DNA from: Microbacterium sp. zg-B96
Lineage (GTDB): Bacteria; Actinomycetota; Actinomycetes; Actinomycetales; Microbacteriaceae
Assembly (NCBI RefSeq): GCF_030246865.1
Contig: NZ_CP126738.1
Span: forward strand, 2,108,001 to 2,172,000
Direction: 5' to 3'
Length of the DNA stretch: 64,000 bases
Position numbers and translations under genes: made by a program. Under the pieces are notes generated by a model. The model was not told the DNA's origin and ran no database searches. It was given only the letters and a program-made list of their open reading frames with translations. This document shows, piece after piece, positions 8,801 through 16,922 of the stretch. Within the stretch, counting starts at the first letter, position 1. Every line of letters starts with the position of its first letter.

Positions 8801-9655
8801 CTACTGCGCGAGGGGCGCCGCGCGCGCGATACGCAGGAAGTCCTCGACCACCAATTCCTCGCCGCGGGCGGTCGGCGCCACACCGGCCGCCTCGAGGACG
8901 GCGGATGCCTCGGCGGCGCTGCCGCCCAGCACACCGGAGAGGGCTTGACGCAGCATCTTGCGGCGCTGGCCGAAGGCGGCATCCACGATCGCGAAGGTGC
9001 GGCGGCGCTCTTCCTCGGTGCCGCGCGGCTGCGGGTCACGGCGGAAGCCGACCAGCACGCTGTCGACGTTGGGAATCGGCCAGAACACCTGCCGGGACAC
9101 CGTGCCGGCCAGCCGCCACGGTCCGTACCAGGACGCCTTGACGCTGGGTCCCCCGTAGGCCTTGGTGCCGGGGGATGCCGCCAGGCGCTCCCCCACTTCG
9201 GCTTGCACCATCACCACGCCCCGGTTCAGGTGGGCGAAGGTCTCCAGGAAGTGCAGCAGCACCGGAACGCTGATGTTGTAGGGCAGGTTCGCCACGAGCA
9301 CCTCGGGGTCGCCGGGCAGCTCGACCACCTTCAGCGCATCCGCGTCGACGACCGTCAGCGCGCCGTCGGCGACCTGGTGCGCGGCGGCGGTGACCGGCAG
9401 GCGCTCGGCCAACCGGTGATCGATCTCCACGGCGATGACCGTCGCCCCGGTCTCGAGGATCGCCAGCGTCAGCGACCCCAGGCCAGGGCCGATTTCGACG
9501 ACGCGGTCGCCGGGCTTCACGCCTGCGACCTGCACGATCTTGCGCACCGTGTTGGCGTCGACGACGAAATTCTGACCGAGCTTCTTGGTCGGGGTGACGT
9601 CGAGCTCGGCTGCGAGCGCGCGGATCTCTGCCGCGCCGAGGAGGGTCACCGGCAT
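8801..9655 (-). CDS. rsmA: 16S rRNA (adenine(1518)-N(6)/adenine(1519)-N(6))-dimethyltransferase
   Basis: 284 residues, typical of RsmA/KsgA. It dimethylates two adjacent adenines in the 3'-terminal hairpin of 16S rRNA during small-subunit assembly. SAM-binding motifs [16 protein letters not shown] and [12 protein letters not shown] and the catalytic motif NLPYN are present, as is the N-terminal [10 protein letters not shown] signature. ATG 9653-9655 is preceded by TACTGT six nucleotides upstream, with no Shine-Dalgarno, suggesting a leaderless transcript. In many actinobacteria the gene before rsmA is rpfB preceded by tatD; here tatD is 4.6 kb away across an exopolysaccharide operon and no rpf gene is present. 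Confidence 0.96.
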   Translation of the reverse strand: MPVTLLGAAEIRALAAELDVTPTKKLGQNFVVDANTVRKIVQVAGVKPGDRVVEIGPGLGSLTLAILETGATVIAVEIDHRLAERLPVTAAAHQVADGALTVVDADALKVVELPGDPEVLVANLPYNISVPVLLHFLETFAHLNRGVVMVQAEVGERLAASPGTKAYGGPSVKASWYGPWRLAGTVSRQVFWPIPNVDSVLVGFRRDPQPRGTEEERRRTFAIVDAAFGQRRKMLRQALSGVLGGSAAEASAVLEAAGVAPTARGEELVVEDFLRIARAAPLAQ

Positions 9656-9850
9656 GTATCAACAGTACCGAGGATGCGTACAGCTACTCGTCACCGAGCG
9701 TTCACACGGCGGGAACACTCCCGTCTCGCGCGAGGCGCATCATGGACTAACGGTCCGGCTGCCGGGGGGCATGCCGGAATTGGGGTAGGAATCCATGCGC
9801 GCCGACGGCGCTGCGGATGGGAGCACCGCCAGTCCATCGGGGGGATCCGA
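9656..9850. other. Intergenic region between divergent rsmA and the GT2 operon
   Basis: 195 bp. The left edge carries the leaderless rsmA promoter. Further in are a perfect 10-bp palindrome (CTCGCGCGAG, 9725-9734) and TAGGAA at 9786-9791, a possible but weak -10 for the plus-strand operon. The GT2 start at 9851 has a G-rich ribosome-binding site (9839-9844), so its mRNA has a real leader. I recognise no riboswitch. A short out-of-frame ATG at 9795 was not taken as a gene. Confidence 0.5.
9662..9667 (-). promoter_or_regulatory. -10 box of a leaderless rsmA promoter
   Basis: On the minus strand TACTGT is followed by TGATAC and then the rsmA ATG, so transcription starting 6-7 nt after the box would begin at the start codon. 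No Shine-Dalgarno is present. Inferred from spacing only. Confidence 0.55.
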
Positions 9851-11557
9851 ATGGCACGCATTCCATCTACACGTCAGACCAGGCACACCCTGGATCGGCC
9901 GAGCCCGAAGGACGGCGGCGAGCCGACACCGGTGATGATCCTGCTGGTCGTCGTCGCGACGATCGGGGTGCTGGCCTACGCCGCCTTCCTGCTCGCGCCG
10001 GACAGCCGCGGCGATCTGCTGCCCTATCTCATGGTCATCGTGGCCGAGTCGATCCTCGTGCTTCACGCACTGCTGTCGATGTGGACGATCCTCTCCAGCG
10101 GGCGCAACCCACGCGACTACGCCGCCCACGACGCCGCCGCCCACCTCATGCCGCGCCTGGCGCGCGGTGACGACACCATTCACCTCCGTGGCGCGCCGGT
10201 GGTCGTCGACGTGTTCGTGACGGTCTACGGGGAGGACCTGGAGACCGTGCGCCGAACGGTGGTGGCCGCCCTCGGACTGCAGGGCAGGCATCGCACCTGG
10301 GTGCTCGACGACGGCAAGTCCGACGAGGTGCGGGCCATGGCCGCCGAGACGGGCGCCTGGTACGTGCGCCGGTTGAGCTCCCACGGGGCGAAGGCGGGGA
10401 ACATCAACCACGCCCTGACGCTTGCCAAGGGCGACTTCTTCGCGATCTTCGACGCGGATTTCGTCCCCTCGCCCCGGTTCCTGCTGGAGACGATGCCGAT
10501 CTTCGTGCACGAGGACGTCGCGTTCGTCCAGACGCCGCAGGTCTACGGCAACCTCGACACCGTCGTGGCGCGCGGTGCGGCGTTCATGCAGACGGTGTTC
10601 TACCGGTTCATCCAGCCGGGTCGCAATCGGTTCAACGCGGCGTTCTGCGTCGGCACGAACGTGGTGTTCCGCCGCCGGGCGGTCGACGAGATCGGCGGCA
10701 TCTACACCGACTCCAAGTCGGAGGACGTGTGGACGGCGTTGCTGCTGCACGAACGCGGGTGGCGTTCGGTCTTCCTCCCCGACGCCCTCGCCGTCGGTGA
10801 GGCGCCGGAGACCATCGAGGCCTACAGCAAGCAGCAGCTGCGCTGGGCCACCGGCGGGTTCGAGATCCTGCTGCACCACAACCCGCTCAGCCCGCGGCGC
10901 ACCCTCACGACCGACCAGCGCATCCAATACCTGGTGACGGCCACGTTCTACCTCGCGGGGATCTGCCCGTTGCTGCTGCTGCTCGTGCCGCCGCTGGAGA
11001 TCTACTTCGACCTGCGGCCGATGACGCTGGAGATCACCGTCTTCACCTGGGTGCTGTACTACGCGGGGTTCTACGTCATGCAGATCCTGCTCGCGTGGTT
11101 CGCCGTCGGTTCGTTCCGGTGGGAGACCCTCACTCTGGCGACGGTGTCGTTCCCGATCTATTCGAAGGCCCTGTGGAACGCCCTGACCGGCAAGGACGTG
11201 GGGTGGCACGTCACCGGGTCGGCGTCGCGCCGGTCGCCCTTCAACTTCATCATCCCGCAGACGCTGTTCTTCCTCTTCCTCGCGCTGACGACGCTCGTCG
11301 CCGTCTGGCGTGACATCGACAACGGCGTGCTGACGCTTGCCACCGGCTGGAACGCGACCAACACGCTCATCCTGGGCGCGTTCCTGGTGACCGCGCTGCG
11401 CGAGGCCCACGCCCTGAGCCACCCGACGGTGCGGCCCGCACCGCTGCAGCTCCCCGCCGCAACGGTGCCGCTCACGGTCGTCGCGCGGCCGCTCCAGCGC
11501 CAGCCGGGCCTGCTCGAACCGGAACCGCAACTCGAGCCGGCAGGAGGTGCGCGATGA
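9851..11557 (+). CDS. Family 2 processive glycosyltransferase (cellulose/beta-glucan synthase-like)
   Basis: 568 residues. Two N-terminal membrane helices (about 27-80) precede a cytosolic GT2 domain with the full processive set: DDG (153-155), DAD (201-203), SED in the TED position (290-292) and QQLRW (328-332, the QxxRW acceptor motif). At least four C-terminal helices would form the export channel. It should polymerise a beta-glucan from UDP-glucose at the cytoplasmic face while extruding it. There is no C-terminal PilZ domain, so cyclic-di-GMP control through PilZ is not indicated. The overlapping membrane-fusion-protein and GH81 genes suggest the product contains beta-1,3 links. A good RBS (GGGGGG) precedes ATG 9851. 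Confidence 0.88.
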   Translation: MARIPSTRQTRHTLDRPSPKDGGEPTPVMILLVVVATIGVLAYAAFLLAPDSRGDLLPYLMVIVAESILVLHALLSMWTILSSGRNPRDYAAHDAAAHLMPRLARGDDTIHLRGAPVVVDVFVTVYGEDLETVRRTVVAALGLQGRHRTWVLDDGKSDEVRAMAAETGAWYVRRLSSHGAKAGNINHALTLAKGDFFAIFDADFVPSPRFLLETMPIFVHEDVAFVQTPQVYGNLDTVVARGAAFMQTVFYRFIQPGRNRFNAAFCVGTNVVFRRRAVDEIGGIYTDSKSEDVWTALLLHERGWRSVFLPDALAVGEAPETIEAYSKQQLRWATGGFEILLHHNPLSPRRTLTTDQRIQYLVTATFYLAGICPLLLLLVPPLEIYFDLRPMTLEITVFTWVLYYAGFYVMQILLAWFAVGSFRWETLTLATVSFPIYSKALWNALTGKDVGWHVTGSASRRSPFNFIIPQTLFFLFLALTTLVAVWRDIDNGVLTLATGWNATNTLILGAFLVTALREAHALSHPTVRPAPLQLPAATVPLTVVARPLQRQPGLLEPEPQLEPAGGAR

Positions 11558-12285
11558 CCTGGTTCAACCGGCTGAAGCTTGCCGGCGGCATCCTGCTCGT
11601 CGTTGTCATCGTGATGGCCTGCACCGTCGTGTTCAACCAGCGCCAGCACCGCGCGCTGTCCACCAGCGCGACGATCGTGGCGCAGAACTACCCCGTCGGC
11701 ACCGACTACGGCGGCATCGTCACCCGGCAGTATGTCGAGGTCGGCGACGACGTCGCCGTGGGAGACCCGCTGTTCGACGTGCGCAGCCTGCAGCTGCAGC
11801 GCGACATCGCCTCCGGCCAGGTCGCCGACCCGGTGCTTGCGGCGAGCGTCGCCGGCGACGGCACGTCCACGATCGTCGCGACGGTCGACGGGACGGTGCG
11901 CGAGGTGGCCGTCCCGCAGGGCGGGTTCGCCCAGGCCGGCAGCGTACTGGCCACCGTCGACCAGGATGCCTCGCTGTTCGTGGAGGCCGAGTTCCTGCTG
12001 TCGGCGCGCGACTACGCCCGCATCACGGAAGGCAGCCACGTCGAACTGCTGCTGCCGAATCAGTCGGTGCTCGGCGGCGATGTCGCCGGCATCGATGTGG
12101 AGACCGCCGAGGGGCAAGCGCTGTCGACGCTGCGGATCACGAGCGCCGATCTGTCCCAGCGCGCGGCGACCGGCCTGTTCCAGGCCGGCACGCCCGTGCA
12201 GGCCACGCTGCAGTTGCGAGACGACGGCCCGCTCGCCGGTGTCGGCGATGCGCTGCGCGATCTGCTGCAGAAGGTCGGCCTGTGA
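11554..12285 (+). CDS. HlyD-like membrane fusion protein of the polysaccharide operon
   Basis: 243 residues. One N-terminal transmembrane helix (about 8-27) is followed by an extracytoplasmic barrel-sandwich (lipoyl-like) domain: TDYGGIVTRQYVEVGDDVAV and the matching half ATVDGTVREVAVPQGGFAQAG, split here into its two lipoyl half-motifs, then a beta-barrel. The coiled-coil hairpin common in efflux adaptors is essentially missing. ATG overlaps the synthase stop (ATGA). In Sinorhizobium the mixed-linkage beta-glucan synthase BgsA is encoded with a membrane-fusion partner, BgsB, and this protein probably plays the same assembly or export role. The exact function is inferred from position. Confidence 0.78.
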   Translation: MTWFNRLKLAGGILLVVVIVMACTVVFNQRQHRALSTSATIVAQNYPVGTDYGGIVTRQYVEVGDDVAVGDPLFDVRSLQLQRDIASGQVADPVLAASVAGDGTSTIVATVDGTVREVAVPQGGFAQAGSVLATVDQDASLFVEAEFLLSARDYARITEGSHVELLLPNQSVLGGDVAGIDVETAEGQALSTLRITSADLSQRAATGLFQAGTPVQATLQLRDDGPLAGVGDALRDLLQKVGL

Positions 12286-14288
12286 GCGGCGGGCGGCTGC
12301 TGGCCGTGTTGCTGCTCGGGGCCGCCCTCGTGGTGACCGGCTGCACCGCGACCTCTCCGGGCGCGGCCGACCGTGGCTGGACCCGAACGTCGGCCTCTGC
12401 CGCGTCGGTCGCATCGTTGCCGGTGGAACAGGTGGCCGAGATCGGCCAGCCGCGCCTCGCCGACGGCGTGATCCCGCCGACCAACCGCTGGTACTCCGGG
12501 CTGATCTTCGGCTCGGACCCGCAGCCGGTGTATCCGTTCCCGCTGGCGTTCGCTGCCGGGGGCGACGGCTTCACGGTCGATCTTCCGGCGGTGTCGGCGA
12601 CGGCGCAGACGGTCGCGGCATCGTTCGCCGGCGGCCTGCAGGTCGCCGTCGACGCGGACCGGTTCGAAGCCGTGCGAGCCGATCCGGTGTCGGTCACGCT
12701 GCGCTGGTGGGACGGGGATGCCGAGGTCGGTGACGTGACGATCGCGGAGGGCTCCCCCGTCGTGGGCTTCACGGCGGCACGGGGCACCGCGCTGACCCCG
12801 GCTGCCCCGCTGCAACCCGCCGGTGACGGCGTGTGGACGGCGACGACGGACGACACCGCGTTCGGCGTGGTGGCCCCCGGCGCCGACTGGGACGGCGACG
12901 CGCTCACGGTGCCCGCCGGGGCGTATGCGCAGTGGTTCGCCCTGCCCGAAGGCGCGGACGTCGCCGACTGGGCGGATGCACTGGACGCGCCGGTCACCGA
13001 GGTGCAGGTGGACTCGGGCGCGGACGGCGACCTGTCGTCGACGCGGCTGACCTATGCCGGCACCGACAGCACGGTGGTCGTGCCGTTCCCCGGGCACCGG
13101 GTGGAGGCCGGATGCTCGCTCGGCACGTTCCACACCGCGTACGGCGACGCGGTCGCGTGCGCCGACACGGTGCTGGAGTGGTCGGTGCCGACCGTCGCGC
13201 CCCGCGCGGCGTTCGACCTCAGAGGGATCGACGACCAGACCCGCGCTGCCATCACGGCGCAGGTCGCGGCGGATCTGGATGCCACCCCGCCGCTGCCCGC
13301 CGACACGTACTACGGCGGCAAGGCGCTGGCCCGGCTCGGCGCGCTGCTCACCCTCGCCCGCGAACTGGGGGATGCGGAGCTTTCCGACCGCATCGCCGAG
13401 CGGCTGTGGACCGAGCTGGAGCCGTGGAGCGAGGCGGACGGCTGCCTGGTGCGCGACGCGCACTGCTTCGTCTACGACGACGCACTGCGGATGGTCGTGG
13501 GCAAGGCGGCGACGTTCGGGGCGGAGGAGGGCAACGACCACCACTTCCACTACGGCTACTTCCTCAGCGCCGCCGCGGCGCTGGTGGCTGCGCAGCCGGA
13601 GAAGGGCGATGCCCTCGCCGAGGTGATGGACGCGCTGGCCGCCGACATCGCCGGTGGGGCCGCGGCCGGTGCCCTCCCCCAGTTGCGTGTCTTCGATCCG
13701 TATCGCGGCCACTCCTGGGCCTCCGGGCTCTCCCCGTTCGCAGACGGCAACAATCAGGAGTCCAGCTCCGAGGCCGTCGCGGCCTGGAACGGCCTGGCAC
13801 TGTGGGCGCAGGCCCGCAGCGACGCGCCGCTGGCGGCGACGGCGGCGTGGCTGCTGTCGGCCGAGGTCGCCGCGACCCGTGCCCTCTGGCTCGAGCCGGA
13901 TCCGAGCACGCTGGCCGAGGGCTTCGCCCACCCCATCGTGTCGCTGACCTGGGGCGGCAAACGCGACTACGCGACCTGGTTCAGCCCGGAGCCGTCGGCG
14001 ATCCTCGGCATCCAACTGCTGCCGCTCGGGCCGGTCGCGCTGGAGTACCTCGGCGCGGATCCGCAGCGCGTGGCGACGAACGTCGCCCACGCCGGCCCCA
14101 CCGCGTTCACCGGTCCGCTGGGCGACTACGTGCTGATGTACTCGGCGCTGGCCGGCGACACCGAGCGCACCGCCGCCGCGCAGGCCCTCTCGGCGCTGCC
14201 TGCCGACGGCGTCGACGACGGCAATTCGAAGGCGATCATGCTCGCCTGGCTGGCGGCGGCGCAGGCTCAGTCGGTGAAGGAGCCGTAG
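12282..14288 (+). CDS. Glycoside hydrolase family 81 endo-1,3-beta-glucanase lipoprotein
   Basis: 668 residues from GTG 12282, which overlaps the previous stop (GTGA). The signal peptide ends in a lipobox (VVTGC, about residue 20), so the enzyme is anchored outside the membrane. GH81 hallmarks are visible: PTNRWYSGLIFG near the N-terminus, NDHHFHYGYF, DPYRGHSWASG and NNQESSSEA, the segments carrying the catalytic Asp/Glu residues of this inverting family. It would cut internal beta-1,3 linkages of the glucan made by the upstream synthase, for chain-length control, release or recycling; degradation of external beta-1,3-glucan is the alternative. Its 3' end overlaps the oppositely oriented tatD gene by 22 bp. 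Confidence 0.9.
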   Translation: MSGGRLLAVLLLGAALVVTGCTATSPGAADRGWTRTSASAASVASLPVEQVAEIGQPRLADGVIPPTNRWYSGLIFGSDPQPVYPFPLAFAAGGDGFTVDLPAVSATAQTVAASFAGGLQVAVDADRFEAVRADPVSVTLRWWDGDAEVGDVTIAEGSPVVGFTAARGTALTPAAPLQPAGDGVWTATTDDTAFGVVAPGADWDGDALTVPAGAYAQWFALPEGADVADWADALDAPVTEVQVDSGADGDLSSTRLTYAGTDSTVVVPFPGHRVEAGCSLGTFHTAYGDAVACADTVLEWSVPTVAPRAAFDLRGIDDQTRAAITAQVAADLDATPPLPADTYYGGKALARLGALLTLARELGDAELSDRIAERLWTELEPWSEADGCLVRDAHCFVYDDALRMVVGKAATFGAEEGNDHHFHYGYFLSAAAALVAAQPEKGDALAEVMDALAADIAGGAAAGALPQLRVFDPYRGHSWASGLSPFADGNNQESSSEAVAAWNGLALWAQARSDAPLAATAAWLLSAEVAATRALWLEPDPSTLAEGFAHPIVSLTWGGKRDYATWFSPEPSAILGIQLLPLGPVALEYLGADPQRVATNVAHAGPTAFTGPLGDYVLMYSALAGDTERTAAAQALSALPADGVDDGNSKAIMLAWLAAAQAQSVKEP

Positions 14289-15148
14289 ACGGCGAGGGTG
14301 TTGGCAGCCACCTGCGCGCAGAGCTCGTCGAGGTCCATGGCGAGCTCTGCGGCGAGGAACCGCACCGTCGCCGGGATCAGGTACGGGGCGTTGGGGCGAC
14401 CGCGGTAGGGCGTCGGGGTGAGGAACGGGGCGTCGGTTTCCACCAGGATCCGCTCCCGCGGCGTCACCGCGAGCGCATCGCGCAGGTTCTGCGCGTTCTT
14501 GAAGGTCACGTTGCCCGCGAATGACAGGTAGTACCCGGCATCGGCGGCGATGCGTGCCATGTCGGCGTCGCCGGAGAAGCAGTGGAACACCGTGCGATCG
14601 GGGGCTCCGACCCGGCGGAGGGTCGCCAGGACCTCGTCGTGCGCGTCGCGGTCGTGGATCTGCATCGCGATGCCGTGCCGCTTGGCAAGATCGATGTGCG
14701 CCTCGAAGCTCTCGTACTGGGCGGGCAGCCCCGGAGCTTCCGTGCGGAAGAAGTCCAGCCCGGTCTCGCCGATCGCGCGCACCCGCGGCTGCGCCGCGAG
14801 TCCGTCGACGACGGCGATCGCCTCGGCCAGCATGCCCCGCTCGGCATATGCCGGCGCTTCATTCGGGTGGATCGCGACGGCGGCGAGGACGCCGGGATGG
14901 CTGGCCGCGGCCCACGCCGACCAGCGGCTGGAGTCGATGTCACCGCCGGCCTGCACGACCCCGATCACGCCGACCTCGGCCGCCCGCGCGAGCTGCTCGT
15001 CCAGGCTCAGCGGCTCCGGCCCGTCCTCGATCTCGAGGTGGGCGTGGTTGTCGTACACCGGCACCGCCAGCGGCTCCGGCGCGGGTGGGTAGCTCACGTC
15101 GCGGGCGCCCTTCTCCCGCTGCCGCACGTACTGGCTGGGGTCGGTCAT
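14267..15148 (-). CDS. tatD: TatD family hydrolase (metal-dependent DNase)
   Basis: 293 residues. The TatD TIM-barrel metal sites are visible: DNHAHLE near the N-terminus (HxH), AIHPNE, GETGLDFFR, QIHDRDAHDEV, FHCFSGD and ETDAPFLTP. Family members are Mg2+-dependent 3'-5' DNases or tRNA/DNA repair nucleases in the cytoplasm. ATG 15146-15148 overlaps the metG stop (ATGA), the standard actinobacterial metG-tatD pair; the longer upstream frame is a shadow of metG. Its last 22 bp run antisense into the GH81 gene. Confidence 0.93.
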   Translation of the reverse strand: MTDPSQYVRQREKGARDVSYPPAPEPLAVPVYDNHAHLEIEDGPEPLSLDEQLARAAEVGVIGVVQAGGDIDSSRWSAWAAASHPGVLAAVAIHPNEAPAYAERGMLAEAIAVVDGLAAQPRVRAIGETGLDFFRTEAPGLPAQYESFEAHIDLAKRHGIAMQIHDRDAHDEVLATLRRVGAPDRTVFHCFSGDADMARIAADAGYYLSFAGNVTFKNAQNLRDALAVTPRERILVETDAPFLTPTPYRGRPNAPYLIPATVRFLAAELAMDLDELCAQVAANTLAVYGSFTD

Positions 15149-16722
15149 GCGCTCTGTTCGACGCGCGGGAACAGCGGCGCCAGACCGCTGACGGAGGCTC
15201 CTGCGGGCAGCTGCCCCCACGCGCCGGCGTCGCGGATCGGCTGGTCCTGCAGCGCGCCGAGAGCGGCGGCGGCGCCAAGGGCGTCCCAGAGGATGCCGGT
15301 GGCGTGCGGCATCACCGGCGACAGCAGCGCGGTGAGGGCGCGCAGGCCCTCCGCGGCGGTGTACAGCACGGTGCCGAGCCGTTCCCGCTTCGCGTCGTCC
15401 TTGGCCAGTGCCCACGGTTCGTTCTCGGTGATGTAGAGGTTCAGCGCGTCGACGATCGTCCAGATCGCGGTGATCGCCTCGTCCGGGCGGAACCGCTCCA
15501 TCGCGGCATCCGCAGCCGTCGCGGCATCCGCCACCGTCTTGTGGATGTGCAGCTCCGCCGCGGTGACCTCGCCCGCCGGCGGCACGATCGCCTCGAAGTA
15601 GCGCTCGATCATCGCGACGGTGCGGGAGGCGAGGTTTCCGAAGCCGTTGGCGAGCTCGGCCTGGTAGCGGGCGGACAGGTCCTCCCACGAGAACGAGCCG
15701 TCCTGGCCGAATGCGATCGCGGAGAGGAAGTAGAACCGGTACGCGTCGGAGCCGAACACCTCGGTGATCTCGGTGGGAGCGATGCCGGTGAGCTTGGACT
15801 TGGACATCTTCTCGCCGCCGACCAGCAGCCAGCCGTGCGCGAAGACGCCCCGCGGCACCTCGAGGCCTGCGGCCATGAGCATGGCGGGCCAGATGACCGC
15901 GTGGAAGCGGAGGATGTCCTTGCCCACCACGTGGTACGCCGGCCAGCGGCGCTCGAACTGCTCGGGGTCGCTGCCGTAGCCCACCGCAGTGGCGTAGTTC
16001 AGCAGCGCGTCGACCCACACGTAGATGACGTGCGACTGGTCCCACGGCACCTTGATGCCCCAGTCGAATGTCGACCGGGAGATGGAGAGGTCCTTCAGAC
16101 CGTTCTTGACGAAGGAGATGACTTCGTTGCGCGCCGAGTCGGGGCGCAGGAAGTCGGGGACCGTCTTGTAGAGGTCCAGCAGCTTGTCCTGGAACTCGCT
16201 GAGCTTGAAGAAGTAGTTCTTCTCCTGCAGCAGCTCCAGCGGCTTGGAGTGGATCGCGCAGACCTTGAGGCCCTCGAACGCGCCGGTGCCGTCGACGATC
16301 TCCGACTCCGGCTTGAACTCCTCGCACCCGACGCAGTACAGCGCCTCATACTCACCGGCGTAGATGTAACCGCGGTCGTAGAGGGTCTGGAAGAAGACCT
16401 GCACGTTGCGCTCGTGGCGCTCCTGCGTCGTGCGGATGAAGTCGTCGTTGGCGACGTCGAGCGTGTCCAGCAGCGGGAACCACGACTCGGTGACGAGCTT
16501 GTCGACCCACTGCTGCGGCGTGACGCCGTTCGCGGCGGCCGCACGCAGCATCTTCTGGCCGTGCTCGTCGGTGCCGGTGAGCATCCAGGTGTCATCCCCG
16601 GCCTGGCGGTGCCAGCGCGCGAGGGTGTCCACCGCCACGGTGGTATAGCCGTGGCCGATGTGGGGCACGTCGCTCGGGTAGTAGATCGGCGTCGTGATGT
16701 AAAAGGAACGGCCTGAAGTCAC
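15145..16722 (-). CDS. metG: Methionyl-tRNA synthetase
   Basis: 525 residues. Class I synthetase charging tRNA-Met in the cytoplasm. PHIGHGY is the HIGH motif near residue 20 and GGEKMSKSKLTG is the KMSKS loop. The connective peptide has one Cys pair (CVGC) in the zinc-knuckle region. The length fits the actinobacterial form without the C-terminal EMAP-like dimerisation domain. The start is GTG 16720-16722, with TAGAAT 6 nt upstream and no Shine-Dalgarno, so translation is probably leaderless. It is co-transcribed with tatD. Confidence 0.97.
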   Translation of the reverse strand: MTSGRSFYITTPIYYPSDVPHIGHGYTTVAVDTLARWHRQAGDDTWMLTGTDEHGQKMLRAAAANGVTPQQWVDKLVTESWFPLLDTLDVANDDFIRTTQERHERNVQVFFQTLYDRGYIYAGEYEALYCVGCEEFKPESEIVDGTGAFEGLKVCAIHSKPLELLQEKNYFFKLSEFQDKLLDLYKTVPDFLRPDSARNEVISFVKNGLKDLSISRSTFDWGIKVPWDQSHVIYVWVDALLNYATAVGYGSDPEQFERRWPAYHVVGKDILRFHAVIWPAMLMAAGLEVPRGVFAHGWLLVGGEKMSKSKLTGIAPTEITEVFGSDAYRFYFLSAIAFGQDGSFSWEDLSARYQAELANGFGNLASRTVAMIERYFEAIVPPAGEVTAAELHIHKTVADAATAADAAMERFRPDEAITAIWTIVDALNLYITENEPWALAKDDAKRERLGTVLYTAAEGLRALTALLSPVMPHATGILWDALGAAAALGALQDQPIRDAGAWGQLPAGASVSGLAPLFPRVEQSA

Positions 16723-16728
16723 CCGTCG

Positions 16729-16734
16729 ATTCTA
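16729..16734 (-). promoter_or_regulatory. -10 box of a leaderless metG promoter
   Basis: Minus-strand TAGAAT, six nucleotides (CGACGG), then the GTG start of metG. One of the best TAnnnT matches in the window. No Shine-Dalgarno lies between. Confidence 0.65.
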
Positions 16735-16817
16735 GGCGGGGCGCGCTGTGCGCCCGGTGCGCATTACGTCGGGGCCCGGCGCGGGTGGGGCGGCGACAGC
16801 GCGGCATCCGCTTCCCG

Positions 16818-16891
16818 AGATGCGGAGATCTGCCCAGATGCGGACCGGATGCCGCGGAGGGACCGCATTCCGGCAGATCTCCGCATTCCGG
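16818..16891. repeat. Doubled-arm palindromic intergenic element A
   Basis: Left side: AGATGCGGA at 16818-16826 and again at 16836-16844 (18 bp apart). Right side: the near-inverse CCGCATTCCGG at 16863-16873 and 16881-16891 (also 18 bp apart). The outer arms contain a perfect 15-bp inverted repeat (16820-16834 with 16872-16886). Between lacI and metG it could act as a transcription terminator for lacI, but it lacks a T-tract and shares its layout with two other intergenic elements in this window. Confidence 0.7.
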
Positions 16892-16902
16892 CGACGGGCA
16901 GA

Positions 16903-16921
16903 GGGCGGGCGGGCGGGCGGG
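16903..16921 (+). repeat. GGGC tandem repeat, potential G-quadruplex
   Basis: Five GGG runs each separated by a single C on the plus strand, ending at the lacI stop codon. This fits a short-loop intramolecular G-quadruplex. On the lacI mRNA the sequence is C-rich, so any quadruplex would form in the template DNA strand. Confidence 0.6.
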
Positions 16922-16922
16922 C

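Noticed and set aside
9795..9850. Upstream ATG at 9795 as the start of the GT2 gene or a regulatory uORF
   Set aside because: It is out of frame with the GT2 gene and its short product has no conservation that can be judged; ATG 9851 has a good RBS.
9740..11530. Long minus-strand open frame across the GT2 gene
   Set aside because: Arg/His/Gln-rich shadow of the glycosyltransferase, no start context and no domains.
16740..16922. A small RNA or tRNA gene between metG and lacI
   Set aside because: The conspicuous structure is a doubled palindrome with no tRNA features and no clear promoter; it was annotated as a repeat.
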